This document shows positions 1 to 8,572 of a stretch of 64,000 nt of DNA, piece after piece (position 1 is the first letter of the stretch; each line of letters begins with the position of its first letter). Where the stretch lies: NCBI RefSeq assembly GCF_001952075.1, contig NZ_LXYU01000004.1, positions 434,001 to 498,000 on the forward strand. The letters run 5' to 3'. The DNA comes from Ditibartonella apis (lineage in GTDB: Bacteria > Pseudomonadota > Alphaproteobacteria > Rhizobiales > Rhizobiaceae). The notes beneath the pieces were generated by a model. It did no database searches, was not told the origin of the DNA, and saw only the letters and a list, made by a program, of their open reading frames with translations. The translations under genes were made by a program, and so were the position numbers.

Positions 1-596
1 AAACTGGGTAGAAACAAAAACACTAAAATTGCACAAAGAGCACCAATGCTGCCGACCAGCACAAAAGCCATTTGCCACCCAAGTAGCTGACCGAGCCAGG
101 TTGCAAACGGCGCACCGACAACTGTCGCAATTGTAAGCCCCAGCATCACTGCACCGATAGCCTTGGGGCGATTTTTCATCTCCACCATGGAAGAAGCGGC
201 AATAGAGGCAACACCAAAATAGATGCCGTGTGGTAAACCGCTCATGAACCGCAAACCGACCAGCGCGTGGAAGCTTGTCACACAGGCACTCGCAATATTG
301 GCAAAAGCATAAAATAGCATCAGAGCGATCAGAACATATTTCCGCGGAAATTTTGCAGTCGCTACAGCCAGAACTGGCGCACCGACGACAACACCCATCG
401 CATAGGCCGAAATATATTGTCCGGCAGTCGGTATATCAACACCCGAACTTTTTGCCATTTCCGGTTGCAGCCCCATTGAAACAAATTCCGACGTACCGAT
501 TGCGAAGGCGCCGACAGCGAGAGCAAGTATGCTCATACGGCGTGTTCTTGCGTTAACCTCGGAAGCAACGTTGAGCTTATCAATTTCATATTTCAT
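1..596 (-). CDS. MFS efflux transporter, DHA1 type (N-terminal part, cut by window edge)
   Basis: Translating leftward from the ATG at 596 gives an uninterrupted frame to base 1, about 198 residues. It starts MKYEIDKLNVASEVNARTRR and then runs into alternating hydrophobic segments. The GTSEFVSMG stretch near residues 34-42 is typical of AraJ/YdhP-like drug or sugar efflux proteins of the 12-helix major facilitator superfamily, and a loop with FPRKYVL sits where MFS motif A lies between helices 2 and 3. About half of a usual 390-residue protein is present; the C-terminal half lies outside the window. It is a proton-driven inner-membrane exporter by family; the substrate cannot be read. No clear ribosome binding site precedes the ATG. 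Confidence 0.85.
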   Translation of the reverse strand, partial: MKYEIDKLNVASEVNARTRRMSILALAVGAFAIGTSEFVSMGLQPEMAKSSGVDIPTAGQYISAYAMGVVVGAPVLAVATAKFPRKYVLIALMLFYAFANIASACVTSFHALVGLRFMSGLPHGIYFGVASIAASSMVEMKNRPKAIGAVMLGLTIATVVGAPFATWLGQLLGWQMAFVLVGSIGALCAILVFLFLPS

Positions 597-834
597 AGTT
601 AACGGACGAATCCCTGAATGCGGTTGTTTCAAATATTCGGTTTTGCCATTCAACACACCATCGGCGCAAGAAAATATCTTCCAAATTCAAAGTGTTCAAG
701 GCAGTTTGTTTCCAACACCGGTCATCTCACCTGCTCTCCCAATAGAAAGCCGCAATGACATAGTTTTTGATGAATTGATAGAAAACACATCAAACAATTA
801 CACTGCATTTTCTGCATGCTTGTAGCATATTTTT

Positions 835-2133
835 TCAACCTTCAATATCTATCAAATGAATAAACGAGCCGGCAACATTGTTTATTCTCATTCCCCTTGC
901 ACCTAAAGAATTGTCGAGCGCATCATAGGCTTTAAAAAGCGGAGTAGCGACTTTTTCATCTACAATGGAGGCATAATGGAACTCGTGCCCTCGCAAGGTT
1001 TTTTCCCCGAAAAGCTCTCCTTCCGGCACCAAACGGCGATAGCCTAAATGCAGTTTCTTCTGTTTGAAGCTGGTATTCAATGGCAACAGACCAAGCATCG
1101 GGTGTTTAACCCCTTCGCTATCTTCCAATGTTTCCCCCAAGGTCATATAACCACCGCATTCGCCATAAATAGTTTTTCCGGCTTTTGCCATATTGCTCAT
1201 GGCTTTTTTGAACTTCTCTGCTGTCGCCAGTTTTCCGGAAAAAAGTTCCGGATAACCGCCACATAAATAGATGCTATCACAATCTTTATCCGGCGCTTCA
1301 TTCGCCAAAGGCGAAAAGAATGTGATTTCGGCACCGGCTTTTCTCCAGCCATCAAGCAGGTGTGGATAAGAAAAACGGAAAGCATCATCACGGCTCACCG
1401 CAATGCGTTGTCCTAGTGGCGGGATATAATCAATCGTGGCACTAGCAACCTTCACGCCATTTGAAGTCGATAATGCGATCATCTCCTCAAGATCAACGCT
1501 TTCCTTTATAATTTCTGCCGCTTTTCCGATAAAATCATAAAGATCGGTTCGTTCCGAAGCCTGAACCAGTCCCAGATGACGCGAGGGGAGTGTCAGGGCG
1601 TTATTTCTGTAAACCGCACCAACTACCGGTATATCAAGCGGTTGCAAAGCCGCGCGAAGCATAGCTTCATGTCGGGGACTTCCAATTTTATTGAGGATAA
1701 TTCCGGCAAAGCGCAATTTCGGCATAAATTCGGCAAAACCTTTGACAAGTGCCGCGACCGAATGTGATTGGCTTGTTACATCAACGACAAAAAATACCGG
1801 CAAATCCAACAAACGGGCAAGTTCGGCAGAAGACCCCTCGCCGTTAATGGCACCGTCATAAAGCCCCATCATGCCTTCGACCACAAAAAACTTCTGCTCC
1901 GAATTGTCGGTGAAATCGATATTTCTTATGAGCGCGTCGCGCATTGCCCAACAATCGAGATTGTAACTATCTTCTCCTGTTGCCGCTTTATGAAATGCCG
2001 GATCAATAAAGTCGGGCCCTGCTTTTCGCGGGGCTACGGTTAGTCCCATTTCTTTCAAAGCGCGCATCAATGCCAGAGTGATAACAGTTTTACCGGCTCC
2101 CGAATTGGCAGCACTCACCATAAAGCCATTCAT
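835..2133 (-). CDS. cobB: Cobyrinate a,c-diamide synthase
   Basis: This enzyme uses ATP and glutamine to amidate the a and c side chains of the corrin ring (hydrogenobyrinate in the oxygen-dependent pathway). The 432-residue length is normal. The N-terminal ATPase domain begins with the P-loop SGAGKTV (residues 11-17) and RKAGPDFIDP. The C-terminal class I glutamine amidotransferase domain carries the nucleophile motif YGECGGYM and the late histidine in HEFHYAS. The start codon overlaps the cobA stop as ATGA, so the two are translationally coupled. Downstream, the next gene (MFS) is separated by about 240 bp without a convincing terminator. Confidence 0.96.
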   Translation of the reverse strand: MNGFMVSAANSGAGKTVITLALMRALKEMGLTVAPRKAGPDFIDPAFHKAATGEDSYNLDCWAMRDALIRNIDFTDNSEQKFFVVEGMMGLYDGAINGEGSSAELARLLDLPVFFVVDVTSQSHSVAALVKGFAEFMPKLRFAGIILNKIGSPRHEAMLRAALQPLDIPVVGAVYRNNALTLPSRHLGLVQASERTDLYDFIGKAAEIIKESVDLEEMIALSTSNGVKVASATIDYIPPLGQRIAVSRDDAFRFSYPHLLDGWRKAGAEITFFSPLANEAPDKDCDSIYLCGGYPELFSGKLATAEKFKKAMSNMAKAGKTIYGECGGYMTLGETLEDSEGVKHPMLGLLPLNTSFKQKKLHLGYRRLVPEGELFGEKTLRGHEFHYASIVDEKVATPLFKAYDALDNSLGARGMRINNVAGSFIHLIDIEG

Positions 2134-2939
2134 AATGATCTGTTATCCAATTCGTCTGTAACAATATTCGGAGCAAGTTTATCGGCAAGAGAAACAACTT
2201 TACCAACGACAACAATTGTCGGCGGTTCGATGTCATGTTCTTTGATTGTTTGTTTTATATGGCCAAGTTCGGTCTTATAAATCCGCTGATTAGCCGTTGT
2301 AGCATGTGTGATAAACATAACCGGCTCATCACTCGTGCGACCCCCTTTGATAAGGTCATCGGCAATTTCATCAATATGTTTCATCGCCATATAAAACACA
2401 AGAACCGGTGCGGCGCGCGAAATTGCTTTCCAGTCAAAAGATTTGGGCACTGTTCCGTCAGCATCATGACCGGTTAAAAACAATACACTATGATTGACGG
2501 AGCGATGCGTAACCGGAATACCTGCATAGGCAGGGCCTGCTATTCCTGCTGTTATTCCGGGAAAGACGCGAAAGGGAATATGCGCTTCTATCAAGGCAAG
2601 CGCTTCCTCACCTCCACGGCCAAAAACAAAAGGATCGCCGCCTTTCAAACGCAAAACCCGTTTACCTTGGCGGGCAAGGCAAATCATGCGTTCGGTGATT
2701 TCCTGCTGTTTGAGCGAGGGTTTGCCACCGCGTTTACCGGCAAATTCCAGAACTGCGCCTTGTTTTGCAAGCTTGAGGCACGAATGATCGACCAACGCAT
2801 CATAAAGGATATGGTCCGCCTGTTTGAGTGCATTGATACAATGGAGCGTAAGAAGTCCGGGGTCACCCGGCCCCGCGCCCACCAACCACACATGCCCCGC
2901 AATGAACTGTGGCAATTTGAATGGCAAATCTGCCGTCAT
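2130..2939 (-). CDS. cobA: Uroporphyrinogen-III C-methyltransferase (SUMT)
   Basis: It transfers two methyl groups from S-adenosylmethionine to C2 and C7 of uroporphyrinogen III, giving precorrin-2, the entry step to corrins and siroheme. The 269 residues hold the tetrapyrrole methylase fold: the glycine-rich GAGPGDPGLLT near residue 22 and GDPFVFGRGGEE in the middle are SUMT signatures. There is no CysG-type dehydrogenase/ferrochelatase domain, so it is the single-function form. The ATG at 2939 has AAGGAC about seven bases upstream. It is first in a cobA-cobB pair and faces cbiD across about 115 bp that must hold both promoters. Confidence 0.96.
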   Translation of the reverse strand: MTADLPFKLPQFIAGHVWLVGAGPGDPGLLTLHCINALKQADHILYDALVDHSCLKLAKQGAVLEFAGKRGGKPSLKQQEITERMICLARQGKRVLRLKGGDPFVFGRGGEEALALIEAHIPFRVFPGITAGIAGPAYAGIPVTHRSVNHSVLFLTGHDADGTVPKSFDWKAISRAAPVLVFYMAMKHIDEIADDLIKGGRTSDEPVMFITHATTANQRIYKTELGHIKQTIKEHDIEPPTIVVVGKVVSLADKLAPNIVTDELDNRSL

Positions 2940-3056
2940 TTCGGGTCCTTTTGATGGTAAAATCTATAGAAAACAAGAATCAATGCATTATATGTGTTAT
3001 CTATTGTGCAGTTTCCAACCACTGTAAACGTTAAATTTTCAAGAAATATTGTCAAA

Positions 3057-4160
3057 ATGGCAGATCTGCAAAGCACATTGAAACGCAAACCGGAAGGCCC
3101 CCTTCGCTTGGGCTGGACAACCGGGGCCTGCGCAACGGCTGCAACCAAGGCGGCGCTCACTGCTCTCATTACCGGCGCTTTTCCCGATCCCGTGGAGATA
3201 AGATTGCCAAGAGGGCAAATGCCGCAATTTGCGCTATCTCTCAAAACTTTTGGAGAAAATCAGGCAACAGCGGGAATTATCAAAGATGCAGGTGATGATC
3301 CCGATGTAACAGACAAGGCGACTATTATTGCAACTGTCACTCCTGCCTCTCCAAACAGCGGAATTATATTCAAAGCAGGAAAAGGTGTTGGAACTGTTAC
3401 AAGACCGGGTTTGCCGCTTGATGTCGGGGAAGCGGCCATCAACCCCGTTCCGCGCCGGATGATGAGCGAGGTTTGCAAGGAAATTTGTGATAAATATGCT
3501 TTTCCGCAAGATCTGGTCATTACAATTTCGGTACCAGACGGAGAAAATATCGCGCTCAAAACATGGAATCCGCGCCTTGGCATTCTGGGCGGCATTTCCA
3601 TTCTCGGCACAACCGGTATTGTTCACCCGTTCTCGTGTTCGGCATGGATCCATTCTATTCATAGTGGTATTGATGTCGCACGTGCGGAAGGGGCAAGCCA
3701 TGTTCTTGGTGCAACCGGCGCAACTTCGGAAGATGCCGCACAGGCAATCTACCATCTTCCCGACTATGCCCTATTGGATATGGGAGACTTTGTCGGTGCC
3801 GTGTTGAAATATTTGCGTCACCACCCGATTGATAAACTGACAATTGCTGGTGGTTTTGCAAAACTAACAAAACTCGCGCAAGGGGAAATGGACCTTCATT
3901 CTTCCCGCTCCCAAGTCGACAAGACATATTTGTGGAATGTTGCAAAGAATGCCGGCTTGAACCAATCCTTCAAGGACTTCATCGAAAATGCGAACACTGC
4001 GAAAGAAGTGCTTGATATTGCTACAAAAGAAAGAATTGATATTGCTACCCCTATTGCGCTTCAGGCAAAACATGTCGCTGAAGAAACACTAAGGGATGCG
4101 CCGGTATCGGTCGAAATCATTGTGACCGATAGAAAGGGAAATATTCTTGCAAGAAGGTAG
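3057..4160 (+). CDS. cbiD: CbiD-type (cobalt-)precorrin-5B C1-methyltransferase
   Basis: CbiD methylates C1 of the contracted macrocycle with loss of the two-carbon fragment. The opening LRLGWTTGACATAATKAAL (after about 15 residues) is the family hallmark, followed by CbiD features such as DDPDVTD, GKGVGTVTRPGL and ILGTTGIV. I chose the ATG at 3057 (367 residues, the usual family size); an upstream GTG at 2994 would add 21 residues that do not look conserved. The next gene, cobK, overlaps its end, so both probably form one mRNA. CbiD is classically assigned to the anaerobic branch, yet the neighbours include CobN, CobW and CobO of the oxygen-dependent branch. Confidence 0.94.
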   Translation: MADLQSTLKRKPEGPLRLGWTTGACATAATKAALTALITGAFPDPVEIRLPRGQMPQFALSLKTFGENQATAGIIKDAGDDPDVTDKATIIATVTPASPNSGIIFKAGKGVGTVTRPGLPLDVGEAAINPVPRRMMSEVCKEICDKYAFPQDLVITISVPDGENIALKTWNPRLGILGGISILGTTGIVHPFSCSAWIHSIHSGIDVARAEGASHVLGATGATSEDAAQAIYHLPDYALLDMGDFVGAVLKYLRHHPIDKLTIAGGFAKLTKLAQGEMDLHSSRSQVDKTYLWNVAKNAGLNQSFKDFIENANTAKEVLDIATKERIDIATPIALQAKHVAEETLRDAPVSVEIIVTDRKGNILARR

Positions 4161-4926
4161 GACAGTTTTATTATTGGGCGGCACCAGCGAAGCCTATGCT
4201 CTCGCCGAAAAATTTGCCGAAGAAGACTATCCTGTTCTTTCGTCTCTCGCTGGCCGTACATCGCATCCGAAAATTCCCGCGGGACGATATCGTATTGGCG
4301 GGTTTGGCGGCATTGACGGGCTTATCAATACAATCGAAAAGGAAAATATAGGGCTTATCGTTGACGCCACCCATCCTTTCGCCGAGACAATGACCGATCA
4401 TGCCTGGCGGGCAGCGCGCGCTAAAAAAATCGATTATATCCGGTTCGAGCGTCCGCTCTGGCAAGCGGGGAAAGAAGACAAGTGGCAAAAGGTGAATAAT
4501 ATTGCGGAAGCCGTTGCCGCTATTCCTTTGAATAGCCGCTGCTTCCTTGCTATCGGGCGCCAGCACGTCAATGAATTTCTGGTGCGCAAAGATGTGTCAT
4601 TTGTCGCGCGTATGGTCGAGAAACCGGAAAATTTTGTTCCCGAAGCCAATATAGAAATTGTGCTTGGTAAACCGGAAAATGAACAAGAAGAATATGACTT
4701 TCTCGTCAAACATCATTTTGATTGTCTCGTGTGCAGAAATTCCGGAGGTTCCGCCTCTTTCCCAAAGTTGAAGGCTGCGCGCAAACTCGGTCTTCCAGTG
4801 ATTATGATAACCAGAAAGCCCCTGCCCGATGTCGTCACTTTGAGTGCGGAAAAAGATGTTATCGACTTGGTGCAGAAGTTTTACCAAGCGGACCGTGCGG
4901 AAAAGCATAAAGAGACGAACGGCTAA
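4147..4926 (+). CDS. cobK: Precorrin-6A reductase
   Basis: CobK/CbiJ is an NADPH-dependent reductase turning precorrin-6A into dihydro-precorrin-6. The nucleotide-binding motif LLLGGTSEA lies within the first 17 residues; DATHPFAETM and RNSGGSASFPKL are further family blocks. Length 259 residues is normal. The only start compatible with the N-terminal motif is TTG at 4147, seven bases after AAAGGGA, inside the last codons of cbiD (14-bp overlap). At its other end it overlaps the converging cobM coding region by 68 bp on the opposite strand (4859-4926), which is unusually long. Confidence 0.93.
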   Translation: MQEGRTVLLLGGTSEAYALAEKFAEEDYPVLSSLAGRTSHPKIPAGRYRIGGFGGIDGLINTIEKENIGLIVDATHPFAETMTDHAWRAARAKKIDYIRFERPLWQAGKEDKWQKVNNIAEAVAAIPLNSRCFLAIGRQHVNEFLVRKDVSFVARMVEKPENFVPEANIEIVLGKPENEQEEYDFLVKHHFDCLVCRNSGGSASFPKLKAARKLGLPVIMITRKPLPDVVTLSAEKDVIDLVQKFYQADRAEKHKETNG

Positions 4927-5626
4927 GCTTTTCCGGCCGAAGTGCTTTCCCGACAAAGATGATTGCGGTTTTTTCTATTTTTTCTTGCGCTATTTTTTCG
5001 TGAATATCGGCAAGCGTGCCTGAAATGATTTTTTCATCCGGCCAGCTTACATGATAGGCAACAATAACGGGGCAATCGGCGCCGTAAATTGGCAATAATT
5101 CTTTCCGGATGGCGGCAATATTTTTTGCCGAAAGATGAATTGCCATTGTCGCTTTTGCTTGTCCAAGATTTGACAATGTCTCAAGTTCCGGCATGGGTGA
5201 AGAATTGACTGATGTCCGTGTCAAAATGACCGACTGGTTAAGCTTTGGAAGTGTCAATTCCTGCTTCATGGCTGCCGCTGCTGCCGCATAGGAAGCCACC
5301 CCCGGTACCACCTCGTAATTGATCGCAAGCTTGTCGAGTGCTGCCATCTGTTCGGCTATTGCGCTATAGATAGAAGGGTCACCGGAATGAAGCCTTGCAA
5401 CATCCTTTCCTTCTTTTTCCGCTTTGACAAACTCTTCGACGATGGCATCAAGGTCAAGATGGCCGGTATTGACGCGACGCGCTTCCTGAGGAATTTCGGC
5501 AATCAATTCATCCGAAAGAAGCGAGCCCGCATAAAGGCAGACCGGACAACGTTTTATGAGATTGAGCCCGCGCACTGTAATGAGATCATATGCCCCCGGA
5601 CCTGCGCCGATAAAATATACTGTCAT
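4859..5626 (-). CDS. cobM: Precorrin-4 C11-methyltransferase
   Basis: This SAM-dependent tetrapyrrole methylase adds the C11 methyl group to precorrin-4. The 255-residue product starts MTVYFIGAGPGAYDLITVRG, the nucleotide-binding glycine loop, and has HSGDPSIYSAIAEQM and VPGVASYAAAAAAM, which separate CobM/CbiF from other methylases. Its start overlaps the stop of cobE (ATGA), so both are translated from one mRNA. The C-terminal tail (about 22 residues) is read from DNA that on the other strand encodes the end of cobK; the tail EKLSRSSLYAFPHG still aligns with the expected family ending, so the overlap does not appear to truncate the core. Confidence 0.95.
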   Translation of the reverse strand: MTVYFIGAGPGAYDLITVRGLNLIKRCPVCLYAGSLLSDELIAEIPQEARRVNTGHLDLDAIVEEFVKAEKEGKDVARLHSGDPSIYSAIAEQMAALDKLAINYEVVPGVASYAAAAAAMKQELTLPKLNQSVILTRTSVNSSPMPELETLSNLGQAKATMAIHLSAKNIAAIRKELLPIYGADCPVIVAYHVSWPDEKIISGTLADIHEKIAQEKIEKTAIIFVGKALRPEKLSRSSLYAFPHGPLGKTSAPSR

Positions 5627-6009
5627 TCTTCCTTCTGTCCTGCCACAGCAATGGTGAGCCCACCAATTTTTGTCTTCTCAACGAGCAAGATACCACCTTT
5701 ACCTGAAGCCGCCAAAGCTGCAGCTTCCGCAACGCCATGGCAACCCGTATGTTGAAAAACAATATCGGAAGGGTTCTTCAGAAAGCAAGTCATTGCCTCC
5801 AACTCTTCTGATGAAAATGTAACGAGAGGAACAGCAAGGCGTTGCAAAGCAAGTAAAATGAGGCCGTTGGATTCTTTACCTTCAAGCGTTGAAAAAGCCG
5901 CAATATTCCACTTTTCCAGAAATTCAAGCGCCTTTTCCATGTCGCCCGTCGTGGCAGATGACGAAATGCCTATGCCAACAAAAACCGGCATAGAGATTCT
6001 GTTGACCAT
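5623..6009 (-). CDS. cobE: CobE/CbiG C-terminal domain protein
   Basis: A 128-residue protein of the CobE family, homologous to the C-terminal domain of CbiG. Its start FVGIGISSSATTGDMEKALE matches the family pattern of a glycine-rich strand-loop-helix. CobE is needed for full aerobic corrin synthesis, and CbiG-type domains are linked to opening of the delta-lactone before loss of the C2 fragment; the exact role of free CobE is not settled. ATGA overlap with cobM supports one operon. An internal ATG at 5991 is an alternative start; neither has a strong Shine-Dalgarno sequence. Confidence 0.85.
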   Translation of the reverse strand: MVNRISMPVFVGIGISSSATTGDMEKALEFLEKWNIAAFSTLEGKESNGLILLALQRLAVPLVTFSSEELEAMTCFLKNPSDIVFQHTGCHGVAEAAALAASGKGGILLVEKTKIGGLTIAVAGQKEE

Positions 6010-6023
6010 ATCCGGTTTTGCCT

Positions 6024-6461
6024 TTAAGCGCGTTCTTTGACGGTGTTGTAAATCCGCTCCACCTCTTGTGAGGGAACACCGAGAATGGCTGCTATCCGAT
6101 GGATGAGCGCAACTTCATCAGCATCAACATGATTATCGGCAGCGGCAATTGTCATCAAATTTTCTATAAGTGCAATACGCCGGTCCGGTGCCAATTCGCC
6201 GAAGAGAGCCGCAGCTTGACCGGTTGTGGTTTCATAGCCATAATCATAAAGATATTTGATGACATCCGGCAAAGCATCGGGAGATACGCCGAATTGTTGT
6301 TCGGCAATTTTTGAAAAAGCGGCAGTTTCGCTTGGCGTATGTTTGCCATCGGCAAAGCCCAAATGAATGAGCAAGAGAAGCTCGGCCGCTGTTGCCGGAT
6401 TTTCGGCCACTTTACGGACCGAATTATGACGGGAAAAATAATTTGCGATGCTGTCAAACAT
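6024..6461 (-). CDS. TerB-like domain protein
   Basis: The 145-residue product resembles the TerB/DjlA-type helical domain: an acidic helix pair with LLIHLGFADGKHTPSE (about residues 29-44) and, repeated later, IAAADNHVDADEVALIHRIA. Paired acidic segments of this kind are thought to bind metal ions in TerB proteins. The ATG at 6461 follows GGAG by seven bases; a longer reading would add a poorly conserved leader. It ends only 14 bp before cobE and is probably the first gene of a terB-like/cobE/cobM unit. Its function is unknown; a role in metal or envelope stress is a family-level guess and nothing shows a direct part in cobalamin synthesis. Confidence 0.75.
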   Translation of the reverse strand: MFDSIANYFSRHNSVRKVAENPATAAELLLLIHLGFADGKHTPSETAAFSKIAEQQFGVSPDALPDVIKYLYDYGYETTTGQAAALFGELAPDRRIALIENLMTIAAADNHVDADEVALIHRIAAILGVPSQEVERIYNTVKERA

Positions 6462-6620
6462 GCGAAACTCCGCTTCTTGCCACGTTAGGAGAGCTGAACT
6501 AAAAGCAGAGCTTGCCAATATTGCACAAAAAACACAAGTGCATGAATGCAACGTTTGACGTTTCTTTATCGAAATTATTCTATTATTCCTTATTCTATTC
6601 TGTTCAGGTAATATTCGCCA

Positions 6621-7409
6621 ATGCTGGAATTCCTTTTTGACCCGACTGTCCTGATGTTGATTTTTGCCGGTTTGTTTGCCGGTTTTATAGATTCAATTGC
6701 CGGTGGCGGTGGCCTTATCACCATCCCTGCCCTGATGCTTTCGGGCCTTCCGCCTGTCGAAACACTGGGTACAAACAAGTTGCAGGGGCTTTTTGGTTCA
6801 TTTTCCGCAATGGTGGCCTATGCCCGTGGTGGGCATGTCAATATCAGGAAACAAATCCTTCAGGCCGCCATGGCCTTTATCGGGAGCATCATCGGCGCAC
6901 TGGTTGCAACCCTTATTCCTGTCAAATTATTTCAAGCATTTCTGCCCGTTCTGCTCATTGTTGTCGCCGCTTATTTCGCGTTAAAGCCGAACCTCAACGA
7001 CATCGATAAACAGGAGCGGATGAGACCAATCATCTTTTCGCTGACTATGGCGCCACTTGTCGGCTTTTACGACGGCATATTCGGTCCGGGTGCCGGTTCT
7101 TTCTATATGCTGGCCTTTGTTTCCCTCTCGGGATTTGGAATCCTCAAAGCGACAGCCCATACAAAACTGTTGAACTTTTCATCCAATCTTGGTGGTTTCC
7201 TGACCTTTGCTGTCATGGGCTCGATCAATGTAAAAATCGGCATTGCTATGGGAATTGCACAATTTATCGGCGCGCAAATGGGTGCGCGCGTCGCCATGAA
7301 AACCGGTGCCAAGCTCATAAAACCGCTATTGGTCATCGTATGCGTTATTCTTGCCTATAAACTCTTACAAGCTCATGACAATCCGCTACGGCAATGGCTG
7401 AACCTTTGA
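6621..7409 (+). CDS. TauE/SafE (TSUP) family membrane permease
   Basis: A 262-residue integral membrane protein with about eight hydrophobic segments arranged as two homologous halves. FAGFIDSIAGGGGLITIPAL (residues 21-40) and, in the second half, GFYDGIFGPGAGSFYMLAF are the paired TSUP signature blocks. TSUP permeases move organosulfur compounds such as sulfite or sulfoacetate, usually outward; the substrate here cannot be read. It is divergent from the terB-like gene and convergent with the EamA gene, so it forms its own transcription unit within the cobalamin region. Confidence 0.88.
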   Translation: MLEFLFDPTVLMLIFAGLFAGFIDSIAGGGGLITIPALMLSGLPPVETLGTNKLQGLFGSFSAMVAYARGGHVNIRKQILQAAMAFIGSIIGALVATLIPVKLFQAFLPVLLIVVAAYFALKPNLNDIDKQERMRPIIFSLTMAPLVGFYDGIFGPGAGSFYMLAFVSLSGFGILKATAHTKLLNFSSNLGGFLTFAVMGSINVKIGIAMGIAQFIGAQMGARVAMKTGAKLIKPLLVIVCVILAYKLLQAHDNPLRQWLNL

Positions 7410-7460
7410 GAGATAAAAGCCCGTCACTTTAGGTACCATCAAGCCGCTTACTCAAGAAAA

Positions 7461-7493
7461 ACGGTTTGCATAAAGCTACCGAACCGGTTTTTT
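7461..7493 (+). terminator. Possible intrinsic terminator after the TSUP gene
   Basis: CGGTT at 7462-7466 can pair with AACCG at 7482-7486, followed by GTTTTTT. The stem is only five pairs with a long loop, and the site lies between the convergent TSUP and EamA genes. Confidence 0.35.
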
Positions 7494-7517
7494 AATGACG
7501 GAACAATTTCTTATTTT

Positions 7518-7946
7518 CTAAAATTTTAATGCCAGCAAAATAACACCTGCGGCAATCAGCACGACGCCGGTCCAGTTGATGGCTGTCAGTTTTTCACCAA
7601 GAAAAGTAACGCCGAAAATCGCAACAAAAATAACCGACAATTTGTCAATCGGAGCGACATGGGAAGCATCTCCCAATTGCAGCGCGCGGAAATAGGCAAG
7701 CCATGAAGCACCCGTGGCAAGCCCCGATAAAACAAGGAAAACCCACGATTTTGCCGGAATGGCTCCCGGACGTTGCCATTGTCCGGTGATGCTTAAAAAC
7801 AGACATAATGCGGCAATGATAACAATTGTTCTTATCAAAGTGGCAAAATCGGAATTGATACCGCTTATGCCGACTTTTGCGAAAATCGCTGTTAAAGCCG
7901 CAAAAATTGCTGAAAGAAATGCCCAGAACTGCCAGGTTGCGGTCAT
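7518..7946 (-). CDS. Half-size EamA (DMT superfamily) transporter
   Basis: The 142-residue protein holds a single EamA domain of about five transmembrane helices, half the usual ten-helix DMT transporter, so it would act as a dimer. Segments such as WAFLSAIFAALTAIFAKVG at the N-terminus and WTGVVLIAAGVILLALKF at the C-terminus are clear membrane spans; the central GASWLAYFRALQLGDASHV and PIDKLSVIFVAIFGVTFLGE match the domain. It begins at the last base of the cobO stop, so it is the last gene of the cobP-cobW-cobN-cobO operon. Its substrate is unknown; the position suggests a metabolite related to cobalamin, which is inference only. Confidence 0.85.
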   Translation of the reverse strand: MTATWQFWAFLSAIFAALTAIFAKVGISGINSDFATLIRTIVIIAALCLFLSITGQWQRPGAIPAKSWVFLVLSGLATGASWLAYFRALQLGDASHVAPIDKLSVIFVAIFGVTFLGEKLTAINWTGVVLIAAGVILLALKF

Positions 7947-8572
7947 CAGAATTCAATCCCCTTCTGTCCTTTTATGCCGGAACGGAACGGGTGTTTGACC
8001 AATTCCATTTCTGTTACCAGATCGGCAGCTTCAATCAATTCATTTCGTGCATTGCGACCGGTAATAATAACATGCTTCATGAAAGGTCGCCTCGATAATA
8101 CATCAAGCACTTCTTCCAAAGGTAGATAATCATAGCGCAATACGATATTCAGCTCGTCACAAAGCACCATATCCGTGGTGTCGTCGAGGATCATATCTTT
8201 GGCGATGTCCCATGCTTTTCGCGCTTCGGCAATGTCTTTTTCACGATCCTGCGTTTCCCATGTAAAGCCTTCGCCATGGGCATAAACACGCACCTGATCA
8301 CCAAATTTTTCAAGTGCGGTACGCTCGCCGGTTTGCCTTAATCCCTTGACAAACTGCACAACGCCAACCTTCATATTCTGGCCGAGAGCACGAAAAACCA
8401 TACCGAAAGCAGCCGTTGTCTTGCCTTTGCCCTTCCCCGTATGAACAATGAGAAGACCTTTTTCCTTGGTTTTACCGGCTTCTATTTTTTTGCGCGCGGC
8501 CTCTTTCTTTTTCATTTTTTCGGCATGACGGGCATTCAATTCCGCTTCCGTCAGCTTTTCTTTGGCGTCCAT
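7946..8572 (-). CDS. cobO: Corrinoid adenosyltransferase (CobO/BtuR type)
   Basis: It transfers the 5'-deoxyadenosyl group of ATP to cob(I)yrinate a,c-diamide and related corrinoids. The RecA-like fold starts with the P-loop GKGKGKTT (residues 46-53), with VVQFVKG and the Walker-B-like DMVLCDELNIVLRYDYLP further on and a final FRSGIKGQKGIEF, the usual BtuR ending. The first 40 residues are a lysine- and glutamate-rich helix common in alphaproteobacterial forms. Length 208 residues is normal. It overlaps the end of cobN by 22 bp and the EamA gene by one base, indicating tight coupling. Confidence 0.96.
   Translation of the reverse strand: MDAKEKLTEAELNARHAEKMKKKEAARKKIEAGKTKEKGLLIVHTGKGKGKTTAAFGMVFRALGQNMKVGVVQFVKGLRQTGERTALEKFGDQVRVYAHGEGFTWETQDREKDIAEARKAWDIAKDMILDDTTDMVLCDELNIVLRYDYLPLEEVLDVLSRRPFMKHVIITGRNARNELIEAADLVTEMELVKHPFRSGIKGQKGIEF

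Noticed and set aside
680..760. GGGAGAGCAGGTGAGATG on the minus strand resembling part of a cobalamin riboswitch near cobB
   Set aside because: The conserved GCC(C)ACTG and B12-box parts are missing and the site lies downstream of cobB, before an MFS gene.
529..825. 98-codon plus-strand frame overlapping the MFS start
   Set aside because: Antisense to the MFS 5' end in part, no ribosome binding site and no protein features.
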